A stretch of 64,000 nt of DNA, taken from NCBI GenBank assembly GCA_035533215.1, contig DATLUG010000017.1, positions 33,315-97,314 on the forward strand, read 5' to 3'. The stretch is from DAHUZL01 sp035533215 (GTDB lineage Bacteria > Chloroflexota > Dormibacteria > Aeolococcales > Bog-877). Below the pieces are notes generated by a model, which did no database searches, was not told the DNA's origin, and saw only the letters and a program-made list of their open reading frames with translations. A program made the position numbers and the translations under genes. Below are positions 1 through 6,984 of the stretch, in pieces. Each line of letters begins with the position of its first letter. Within the stretch, counting starts at the first letter, position 1.

Positions 1-1261
1 CCAGCCCGGCGGCGGCGATCACGGCGCTGGCCCCGACCGCATCGGCGATCGCGCCGGCGACGAGGAGCGGGATCGCGATGGCGAGGTTGATGGCGACGAA
101 GGCGCCCCCGAAGATGGTCCCCCTGGTGGCCTCGTCCGTCTGCTCCTGGATCAGGGTGACGGCCGGGATCAGGACCGCCCCCAGGCCGAGGCCGAACACC
201 ACCGCCAGCCCGATGGCGATGGGGATCAGCGCCGCCACCAGCTGGAGGCGGCCCAGCAGCGGCGGCAGGATCCCCAGCACCAGCATCGCCAGGCCGGTGG
301 CGGTCAGCCCCTGCACCACCGTCCGGGTGCGGTGCACCGCCGCCCCCGACCGTCCCACCACCGTCCCCATCACCACCATCCCCAGGGTCGCCGGGACCAG
401 CAGGATGTAGCTGTTGGCGGCGGCCTGGTCGAGCACGTGCACCATGTAGCCGGCGGAGAGCGCGAAGATGGTGAACACCACCATCAGCGCACAGGTCAGC
501 ACCGCGAAGGCGAACCGCAGCAGCCGGTCGTCGCGCACGGTGGTGAACGCCTGGCGCACGTCGTGGAGCAGCGAGCGGCCGCGGCGGTCGACCGCGCTGG
601 CCAGCTGGGGGCCGCCCCCCAGCCGGGTCCGGATCGCCCAGATCGCGACCGCGGACACGACGAAGAGCCCGCAGCCGAGATAGTACGGACCCTCCAGCCC
701 CAGCAGCCGCTGCGCCAGCGACGCCGCCGGCACCGCCACCACGATGGTGAGGATCACCGTCATGGTGAAGAGCGAGGTGGCCGCCAGCAGCTCCCCCCGG
801 CGCACCAGGGCGGGGATGCTGGCGGCCTCCGCGGGCGCGAAGAACTGGCCCACAGAGGCGAACAGCAGGGTGATCAGGTACAGCGGTGCGGCCTGGTGCT
901 GGGCCACCCCGGTCAGCTCCAGCAGCGGCACCAGCAGCACCAGGACGGCCCGGATCGCGTTGGCCCACATCATCAGCCGGCGCTTGTCGTAGCGGTCGGC
1001 GTAGAGGCCGGCCGGAACCGAGAGCAGCACCGACGGGATGGTGTAGGCGAGCAGCAGGACCGCGTCGCTGATGTACTGCCCGGTGAGGGCATAGATTGAC
1101 AGCAGGAGCGAGAAGGCGAAGAACTTGTCGCCCAGCTGGGCCGCCACCTGGGCGATCCACAGCAGCCGGAAGTTGCGGTTCTCCAGAACCTGGCGGAGCC
1201 CGGCGATGTTGCCCATCCCGGCCGCGGCTGCGACACCGGGCCGGGGCGCCGGAGACGCCAT
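1..1261 (-). CDS. MFS transporter, C-terminal end cut by window edge
   Basis: The 420 visible residues form a polytopic membrane protein of the major facilitator superfamily, most like the drug or solute exporter branch. The N-terminus has a short cytosolic lead (LRQVLENRNFRLLW) before the first helix, typical of MFS proteins annotated as enterobactin/MFS exporters. The loop between helices 2 and 3 carries the MFS-type motif GLYADRYDKRRLM. The ATG at 1261 is preceded by a -10 box only six bases upstream and by no ribosome-binding site, so the mRNA is probably leaderless. The stop codon lies outside the window. The substrate cannot be inferred. It is transcribed leftward after rsmA but from its own promoter. 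Confidence 0.85.
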   Translation of the reverse strand, partial: MASPAPRPGVAAAAGMGNIAGLRQVLENRNFRLLWIAQVAAQLGDKFFAFSLLLSIYALTGQYISDAVLLLAYTIPSVLLSVPAGLYADRYDKRRLMMWANAIRAVLVLLVPLLELTGVAQHQAAPLYLITLLFASVGQFFAPAEAASIPALVRRGELLAATSLFTMTVILTIVVAVPAASLAQRLLGLEGPYYLGCGLFVVSAVAIWAIRTRLGGGPQLASAVDRRGRSLLHDVRQAFTTVRDDRLLRFAFAVLTCALMVVFTIFALSAGYMVHVLDQAAANSYILLVPATLGMVVMGTVVGRSGAAVHRTRTVVQGLTATGLAMLVLGILPPLLGRLQLVAALIPIAIGLAVVFGLGLGAVLIPAVTLIQEQTDEATRGTIFGGAFVAINLAIAIPLLVAGAIADAVGASAVIAAAGL

Positions 1262-1267
1262 CCGCCG

Positions 1268-1273
1268 ATGATA
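1268..1273 (-). promoter_or_regulatory. -10 box TATCAT, leaderless promoter of the MFS gene
   Basis: TATCAT lies exactly six bases upstream of the ATG at 1261, which would put the transcription start at or next to the start codon. No convincing -35 hexamer was seen. The same six-base spacing occurs upstream of aroC and the SDR gene. Confidence 0.45.
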
Positions 1274-1333
1274 GCAAAGGGTCCAGCGCCGTCTGCGGGA
1301 CCCGGCGCGGGCTGGCGCCGGCCCCTTCGGGGT

Positions 1334-2251
1334 TCAGCGGCCCCGGGTCCCGGGGGACCGGGACCGCCCCCGCCCCGCCACCCGGACCCGGGGCCCGCCC
1401 CCCCCGTCCACCGCCAGCCGGAGCGCCTGCCATTCGGCGCAGTCCAAGGTTCCCGGCCGGCGGGTGGGGTCCAGCCCCACCGCCCCGAGCCACCCCCGTG
1501 CCTCGGCGACGGTGAGGCCCAGCACCGGCGCGATCGCGGCCCCGAGCTGCTTGCGGCGGGCCTGGAAGATCGGCCGGGCGAGCCCCAGCAGCCGCGCCCG
1601 CGCCACGCCGCCCGGGCCCGGCTCCGGCCGCAGGCGCAGCAGCGCGCTGTGCACCCGCGGCGCGGGCCAGAACATCGCCGGCGGCAGCTCCTGGACCAGC
1701 TCCACCTGGGCCAGCAGACGGACGGCCAGGGTCGCCAGCGACCAGTCGCCGGCCGGCGCCGCCAGCCGCCGACCGACCTCCCGTTGCACCACCACCACCA
1801 CCCCGGCCGGTGCCGGATCCCAGGCGAGGAGGCGCTCCAGGATGACCCCGGTGAGGTGGTAGGGAAGGTTGCCGGCGGCGAGGTGGCCGGGGGGGAGGCC
1901 GAGCCCCGCCGGGTCGACCCGGCGGATGTCGCCGAGGACCACCCGGCAGCCGGGGACCCGGTGGAGGGTGAGGCCGAGGGCGGCCACGCACGCGGGGTCC
2001 ACCTCCACCGCGACCACCCGCAGGGCCCGCCGGGCCAGCGCCTGGGTGAGCGTCCCGAGCCCGGGGCCCACCTCCAGCACCGTGTCGGACGGCCCCGGGC
2101 CGAGGCTGTCCACGATCGCCTCGCGGACCCCGGCATCGATCAGGAAGTGCTGACCGTAGGCGGCCCGGGGCCGCACCCCGAAGCGGCGCGCGACCGCCCG
2201 CAGGGTGCTCGGATCGGTGAGGTCGAGCTCCTCCCTTAATCCCTTCTTCAC
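1334..2251 (-). CDS. rsmA: 16S rRNA adenine dimethyltransferase RsmA (KsgA)
   Basis: RsmA dimethylates two adjacent adenines in the 3' hairpin of 16S rRNA late in 30S assembly, using S-adenosylmethionine. The 305-residue protein has the family opening (AAYGQHFLIDAGV, compare QNFL), the SAM-binding loop LEVGPGLGTLT, the acidic residue of motif II (AVEVDP) and the catalytic NLPYHLTG. The C-terminal small domain is present and is followed by an Arg/Gly-rich tail. The start is a GTG; a purine-rich GGGAGGAG lies inside the reading frame about 20 bases in, but no usable start codon follows it. It is divergent from the phosphate-symporter-like gene and about 70 bases upstream of the MFS gene. Confidence 0.93.
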   Translation of the reverse strand: MKKGLREELDLTDPSTLRAVARRFGVRPRAAYGQHFLIDAGVREAIVDSLGPGPSDTVLEVGPGLGTLTQALARRALRVVAVEVDPACVAALGLTLHRVPGCRVVLGDIRRVDPAGLGLPPGHLAAGNLPYHLTGVILERLLAWDPAPAGVVVVVQREVGRRLAAPAGDWSLATLAVRLLAQVELVQELPPAMFWPAPRVHSALLRLRPEPGPGGVARARLLGLARPIFQARRKQLGAAIAPVLGLTVAEARGWLGAVGLDPTRRPGTLDCAEWQALRLAVDGGGGPRVRVAGRGRSRSPGTRGR

Positions 2252-2319
2252 CGCCGCCGCGCCACAGTCGGGTGGCGGGCCGCCGGCCGGCGGCCCGCCA
2301 CCCGCACGGGGGAGCCTCG

Positions 2320-3747
2320 GTGGCCGACACCTCCGCCGCCCAGAGCGTCGTCGACGCCCTCAACGACGCGCCCCTCAGCCGCTACCACCTCCGGGCGGTG
2401 GTGACCGCCGGGATGGGCTTCTTCACCGACGCCTACGACCTGTTCGTCATCGGGGTGGCGCTGGCCCTCATCAAGGTGGAGTACCACCCCTCCCCGCTGG
2501 TGATCGGGCTGGTCGGGTCCACCGCGCTGATCGCCGCCTTCGTGGGTGCCCTGGTCTTCGGACGGCTGGCGGACGTGCTCGGGCGCAAGCGCGTGTACGG
2601 CCTGGAGGCCGCGATCATGGCCGTCGCCGCCATCGCCACCGCCTTCTCGCCCAACCTCGTGTGGCTGATCGCGTGGCGCTTCGTCTTGGGGGTGGGCATC
2701 GGGGGCGACTACCCGGTCAGCGCGGTGCTGATGAGCGAGTACGCCAACCGCCGGGACCGGGGCCGGCTGGTCAGCCTGGTCTTCTCGATGCAGGCGCTGG
2801 GCCTCATCGCCGGACCGCTGGTCGCGCTGGTGATCCTGGCGGTGGGCACCCCCCACGACATCGCCTGGCGGATCCTGCTCGGTCTGGGGGCGCTGCCCGC
2901 CTTGGGGGTCATCTACCTCCGCCGCCGGATGCCGGAGTCGCCGCGGTACACCGCCCGGGCCCTCGGCCGCGAGCGGGAGGCGGCCGAGGACCTGCACCGG
3001 TACGCCGGCCGGGCGGTCTCCGGCAGCCCCCACCGCGGCCCCGCCGCCCGGCTCTCGCTGGCGGCCTTCCTGACCACCCCGCGCTACCTGGTGATGCTGC
3101 TGGGGACCGCCGGCGCCTGGTTCTTCTTCGACTACGCCTACTACGGCAACACCATCTCGAGCCCCATCATCCTGAGAACGGTGCTGCCCAGCGCCAGCCT
3201 GATCCAGGCGACCGCGATCACCCTCGGCATCTTCACCGTCTGCGCCGCCCCCGGGTACGTCCTCGCCTTCCTCAACGTCGACCGGATCGGTCACCGCCGC
3301 CTCCAGCTGATCGGCTTCGCGGTGATGGGGCTGGCCTTCCTCCTGATCGGGATCGTGCCGCGGGTGACCACCCTCATCGTCCCCTTCCTCGCCCTGTACG
3401 GGGTGAGCTACCTCTTCACCGAGTTCGGCCCCAACACCACCACCTTCGTGCTCGCCGCGGAGCTGTACCCGGTGTCGGCGCGGACCACCGGCCACGGGGT
3501 CTCGGCCGGGATGGCCAAGCTGGGGGCCTTCGTCGGCACCCTCACCTTCCCGCTCGTCAACACCGGGCTCGGACTGCCGGCGGTGATGCTGATCGCCTCC
3601 GCCACCGCCGGCCTCGGCCTCTGCGTCACCCTGGTGCTGCCGGAGCCGAGCGGCCGGACGTTGGAGGAGTCCGGCGGGGAGCTGGACGGCGAGCCGTTCG
3701 CTGCCCGGCTGGCGCCGGAGGCGAGCCAGCCGGTGGCCAGCTGCTGA
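2320..3747 (+). CDS. MFS symporter of the phosphate:H+ (PHS) type
   Basis: A 475-residue, twelve-helix MFS protein. The opening GMGFFTDAYDLFVIGVAL and the helix-4 motif GIGGDYPVSAVLMSEYAN are signatures of the PHS family, whose eukaryotic members import phosphate with protons; bacterial relatives often carry other anions, so the substrate is not certain. The loop RLADVLGRKRVYG is the MFS motif A. I chose the GTG at 2320 because GGGGGAG lies eight bases upstream; a longer frame from 2272 reads an Arg/Pro-rich tail with no homology. The gene stands alone, divergent from rsmA and convergent with tatD. Confidence 0.82.
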   Translation: MADTSAAQSVVDALNDAPLSRYHLRAVVTAGMGFFTDAYDLFVIGVALALIKVEYHPSPLVIGLVGSTALIAAFVGALVFGRLADVLGRKRVYGLEAAIMAVAAIATAFSPNLVWLIAWRFVLGVGIGGDYPVSAVLMSEYANRRDRGRLVSLVFSMQALGLIAGPLVALVILAVGTPHDIAWRILLGLGALPALGVIYLRRRMPESPRYTARALGREREAAEDLHRYAGRAVSGSPHRGPAARLSLAAFLTTPRYLVMLLGTAGAWFFFDYAYYGNTISSPIILRTVLPSASLIQATAITLGIFTVCAAPGYVLAFLNVDRIGHRRLQLIGFAVMGLAFLLIGIVPRVTTLIVPFLALYGVSYLFTEFGPNTTTFVLAAELYPVSARTTGHGVSAGMAKLGAFVGTLTFPLVNTGLGLPAVMLIASATAGLGLCVTLVLPEPSGRTLEESGGELDGEPFAARLAPEASQPVASC

Positions 3748-3781
3748 CCGCAGCCGGGCGGCCGGCGGCGGGAGCGGCGGC

Positions 3782-4582
3782 TCACGCCGCGGGCAGCCGG
3801 TAGAAGGCGCGGGCGGTGGCGGTCACCGCCCCGGCGAAGGTCGCCAGGCACTCCCCCCGCAGAGCCGCCACCCGGGCGGCGGTCACCACCACCCGCGCCG
3901 GCTCGTTGGGCCGGCCCCGGTAGGGGTCGGGGCTGAGGAAGGGGGCGTCGGTCTCCACCACCAGGTGACCGGCGGGGACGGCCTGCGCGGCCCCCCGCAG
4001 GTCGGCGGCGTTGGCGAAGGTGACGATGCCCGAGAACGAGCAGAGGTGGCCGGCCCGGGCGCAGCGCCGCGCCAGCTGGGCGTCGCCGCTGAAGCAGTGC
4101 AGGAGCGCGGGCGGGCCGGCCCCCCGCTCCAGCTCGGCGAGGACGTCGTCGTGGGCCTGCCGGTCGTGCACCACCACCGGCAGCCCCATCGTCCGGGCCA
4201 GGTCGAGCATGAGCCGGAGCTGCTCCAGCTGGACCGGAGCCGGCGTCTGGTGGACGCCGGGGCGGCGGAGGTAGTCGAGGCCCACCTCCCCCACTCCGAC
4301 CACCTGCCGGTGGTGGAGGAGGTCGGCGAGGGCCCCCGCCTCCCGGTCGTCCGGGGGGCGGGGCTGGGAGGGGTGCCAGCCGATGGTGACGAACACCTCC
4401 GGGAAGCGCTCCGCCAGCGCCACCGCCCGGCGCCCCTCCTCCACCCCGTCGGCGCTCGTCACCACCTGGTGGACCCCCGCCGCGTGCGCGCGGGCCAGCA
4501 CCTGTCCCACGTCCTCGCCCCGCTCGGCGAGGGTGGTGAGGTGGCAGTGGCTGTCGACCAGCACCACCGTGGCCGCGCTCAC
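3782..4582 (-). CDS. tatD: TatD family metal-dependent DNase
   Basis: A TIM-barrel metallohydrolase of 266 residues related to TatD/YcfH, a 3'-5' exonuclease acting on DNA and sometimes RNA. Metal ligands are visible in order: DSHCHL at the N-terminus, the Glu in GEVGLDYLR, His in VVVHDRQAH, His in LLHCFSG, and the Asp in VVETDAPFLSPDPYRG. The GTG at 4582 overlaps the stop of rsmI by four bases (GTGA), which sets the start; the upstream extension is Gly/Pro-rich and non-homologous. It is the last gene of a minus-strand run that begins at least at nusB. tatD next to rsmI and rsmA is a common arrangement. Confidence 0.9.
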   Translation of the reverse strand: MSAATVVLVDSHCHLTTLAERGEDVGQVLARAHAAGVHQVVTSADGVEEGRRAVALAERFPEVFVTIGWHPSQPRPPDDREAGALADLLHHRQVVGVGEVGLDYLRRPGVHQTPAPVQLEQLRLMLDLARTMGLPVVVHDRQAHDDVLAELERGAGPPALLHCFSGDAQLARRCARAGHLCSFSGIVTFANAADLRGAAQAVPAGHLVVETDAPFLSPDPYRGRPNEPARVVVTAARVAALRGECLATFAGAVTATARAFYRLPAA

Positions 4583-5298
4583 GGCGGGGCGGTGGTCGGG
4601 GCCGGCTCCGGCCCCACCACCACCGTGCACTCGCCCCGCGGCGGCGCCGCCGTGAACCGAGCCGCCAGCTCGGCCCCGGTCCCGATCGCCCAGCTCTCGT
4701 GGAGCTTGGTGAGCTCGCGGGCGACCACCACCGGGCGCCGGCCCAGCTGGGGGGCGAGCAGGGTGAGGGTGCGGGCCAGCCGCCGCGCCGCCTCGTGGAA
4801 GACCACCGTGCCGTCGCCGCCGGCGGCGACCGCGCGCCGCACCCGGGTCGGACCCCGGGGCAGGAAGCCGAGGAAGACGAAGCGGTCGGCGGGGAGGCCG
4901 CTGCCGGCCAGCGCGGTCACCGCCGCGCAGGGCCCCGGCACCGACACCACCTCGTGTCCGGCGGCCCGCGCCGCCGCCACCAGGCGCTGGCCGGGGTCGC
5001 TGACGGTGGGGGTCCCGGCGTCGCTCACCAGGGCCACGTCGGCCAGCCGCAGCCGCTGGAGCACGGCCGGGACCCCGCGCGCCTCCCTGGGGGCCGGCAG
5101 CCCCCAGCAGGGGACGTGGATACCGAGGTGGGTGAGCAGGGGGCGGGTCCGGCGGGTGTCCTCCGCCACCACCAGCTGGACCCGGGCGAGGACCGCGGCG
5201 GCCCGGGGGCTGAGGTCGCCGAGGTTGCCGATGGGGGTGGCGACGACGAAGAGGGTGCCGGGATCGCTCCCCGACCCGGCCTCAGCGTCCCCAGTCAC
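4579..5298 (-). CDS. rsmI: 16S rRNA 2'-O-methyltransferase RsmI
   Basis: RsmI methylates the ribose of C1402 in 16S rRNA. The 239-residue protein shows the tetrapyrrole-methylase fold: LFVVATPIGNLGDLSPRA at the N-terminus, AEDTRRT, the SAM-loop LVSDAGTPTVSDPG, VSVPGPCA, and FLGFLPRG. It is shorter than many homologues (about 275-290 residues) and lacks their C-terminal extension. The GTG at 5298 overlaps the end of nadE by 17 bases. It ends in a 4-base overlap with tatD, consistent with translational coupling. Confidence 0.92.
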   Translation of the reverse strand: MTGDAEAGSGSDPGTLFVVATPIGNLGDLSPRAAAVLARVQLVVAEDTRRTRPLLTHLGIHVPCWGLPAPREARGVPAVLQRLRLADVALVSDAGTPTVSDPGQRLVAAARAAGHEVVSVPGPCAAVTALAGSGLPADRFVFLGFLPRGPTRVRRAVAAGGDGTVVFHEAARRLARTLTLLAPQLGRRPVVVARELTKLHESWAIGTGAELAARFTAAPPRGECTVVVGPEPAPTTAPP

Positions 5299-6142
5299 GG
5301 GGGTAGCGGAAGTCCCGCCCGATGGTGCGCTGCGACAGCTTGGCGATGAGCGGGAGGCGGCGCTTGAACTGGCTCTGTCGGATCCGCTCCCGGACCCCTC
5401 GCACCAGCTCCGCGTCGAAGCCCAGCCCGCGGCACTCCTCCTCGGTGCGGCGCTCGTCGACGAGGTGGTAGAGGAGCCGGTCGGCCACCGCGTAGGTGAA
5501 GCCGAGGTCGTCCTCGTCGGACTGGCCCGGCCAGTGGTCGGCGCTGGCGGGCTTGGCCAGCACCGCCGCCGGCAGTCGGGCGTGGCGGGCGAGCTGGTAG
5601 ACCTGGGTCTTGTAGAGGTCCCCGAGCGGGTTGAGGGCATGGGCGAGATCGCCGAAGACGGTGCCGTAGCCCAGCAGCAGCTCGGTCTTGTTCGAGGTCC
5701 CGACCACCAGCGCGGACTCCGCGAGGGAGCAGTCGTGGAGGACCGCCATCCGCTCGCGGGCGAGCTTGTTGCCCCGGCGGCGGCGATCACCGGTGGGGAC
5801 GGCGGCGAAGTAGGCGTCGACCTGGGGGGAGATGTCGATGGTGCGGGCGTGGACCCCGACCTGCGCCACCACCGCCATCGCGTCGGCGAGGCTCTGGGGG
5901 TCGCTCTCCCGGTAGGGCAGCAGCACCGCCAGCACCTGGGCGGGACCGAGGGCGCGGGCGGCGAGCCAGAGGGCGAGGGCCGAGTCCACCCCACCCGAGA
6001 CCCCGACCACCACCCGCTGGAAGCCCACCTTGGTGACCTCCTCCAGGAGGAATCGGCGGAGGATCCCCTCCACCAGAACGGGCTCGATGGCGAGGGGGTC
6101 GACGTCCTCGGCCCCGACCGGGCTCACCGCTTCGCCAGCCAT
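5282..6142 (-). CDS. nadE: NAD+ synthetase, ATP-pyrophosphatase subunit
   Basis: This enzyme adenylates nicotinic acid adenine dinucleotide and amidates it to NAD+. The 286-residue protein carries the P-loop SGGVDS (residues 49-54), GTSNKTELLLGYGT and the NaAD-binding KPASADHWPGQSDEDDLG region. There is no glutaminase domain. The preceding gene encodes a nitrilase-fold protein and the two overlap by 19 bases. In many bacteria these two are domains of one glutamine-dependent NadE polypeptide. Ammonia is probably supplied by that partner, although NH3-dependent action is possible. Confidence 0.9.
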   Translation of the reverse strand: MAGEAVSPVGAEDVDPLAIEPVLVEGILRRFLLEEVTKVGFQRVVVGVSGGVDSALALWLAARALGPAQVLAVLLPYRESDPQSLADAMAVVAQVGVHARTIDISPQVDAYFAAVPTGDRRRRGNKLARERMAVLHDCSLAESALVVGTSNKTELLLGYGTVFGDLAHALNPLGDLYKTQVYQLARHARLPAAVLAKPASADHWPGQSDEDDLGFTYAVADRLLYHLVDERRTEEECRGLGFDAELVRGVRERIRQSQFKRRLPLIAKLSQRTIGRDFRYPRDWGR

Positions 6143-6984
6143 CGGCGGACCACCCCCTCCCGCTCGTCGCGGAGCACCGGGAACGCGATCCGGGCCCGGC
6201 GCAGGTGGCCGCGGTCGAGCACCGCCGACAACTGGCCCCGCTCCTCCCCCAGCGGGCCGCAGAGGACCGACCCGTCCGGTCCGAGGATGCGGGATCCGCC
6301 CCAGAAGGCGACGCCGTCCTCGACCCCCACCCGGTTGCAGTAGGCGAGAAAGCAGGTGAGGCACTCGGCGTAGGTCCGGGTCATGGCCTGGTAGGAGGCC
6401 GCCGAGCCCAGGCCGCCGAGGCCCGCCCGCACCCCCCGCCCGGGGCTCGCCGACGGGCACACCAGGAGGTCCATCCGCTGCCGGCTGAGCAGCCACGGCG
6501 CGGAGGGATGCCACAGGTCCTCGCAGAGGCACAGCCCCACCCGCCACGGGGTCCCGTCGGCCCCCCGGATCTCCGCCACCTCGAAGCGGTCGCCGGCAGC
6601 GAGGTAGCGCTGCTCGTCGAACAGCCCGTAGGTGGGCAGGTAGACCTTGCGGTGGACCACCTGGACGACCCCCTGCCCCACCAGCACCGCGGCGTTGTGG
6701 AAGAGGTGATCCCGGCTCTCCACCACCGCCCCCACCAGCGCCAGGCCGTCCCCGGCCGCCCGGGCCAGCTCCCCCAGCTCCGCCCCCTCCTCGGCGAGCG
6801 CCACCTCGGGGACCAGGTCGCGCAGGAAGTAGCCGGCGCAGCTGAGCTCGGGGGTGACGACCAGGTCGGCCCCCTCCGCCCGCGCCGCCGCGATCGCGTC
6901 CGCGAGCGCCCCCACGTTGGCGGCGGCGTCGCCGAGCCGGGGGGCGGTCTGCAGCAGGGTCACCCGCAGCTGGGACCGGCTCAC
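6124..6984 (-). CDS. Nitrilase-superfamily amidohydrolase, likely glutaminase partner of NadE
   Basis: A carbon-nitrogen hydrolase of 286 residues with the full Glu-Lys-Cys triad: E46 in TPELSCAGY, K113 in HRKVYLPTYGLFDEQRY and C154 in LCLCEDLWHPS. The block HRKVYLPTYGLFDE is typical of the amidase domain of glutamine-dependent NAD+ synthetases. The GTG start overlaps the dinG stop by four bases, and the 3' end overlaps nadE by 19 bases. Function is inferred from this coupling: it would hydrolyse glutamine and pass ammonia to NadE. A stand-alone amidase role cannot be excluded. Confidence 0.85.
   Translation of the reverse strand: MSRSQLRVTLLQTAPRLGDAAANVGALADAIAAARAEGADLVVTPELSCAGYFLRDLVPEVALAEEGAELGELARAAGDGLALVGAVVESRDHLFHNAAVLVGQGVVQVVHRKVYLPTYGLFDEQRYLAAGDRFEVAEIRGADGTPWRVGLCLCEDLWHPSAPWLLSRQRMDLLVCPSASPGRGVRAGLGGLGSAASYQAMTRTYAECLTCFLAYCNRVGVEDGVAFWGGSRILGPDGSVLCGPLGEERGQLSAVLDRGHLRRARIAFPVLRDEREGVVRRWLAKR

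Noticed and set aside
332..2239. Long plus-strand frames opposite the MFS and rsmA genes
   Set aside because: They are His/Arg/Pro-rich antisense frames kept open by high GC; the minus strand carries clear family motifs throughout.
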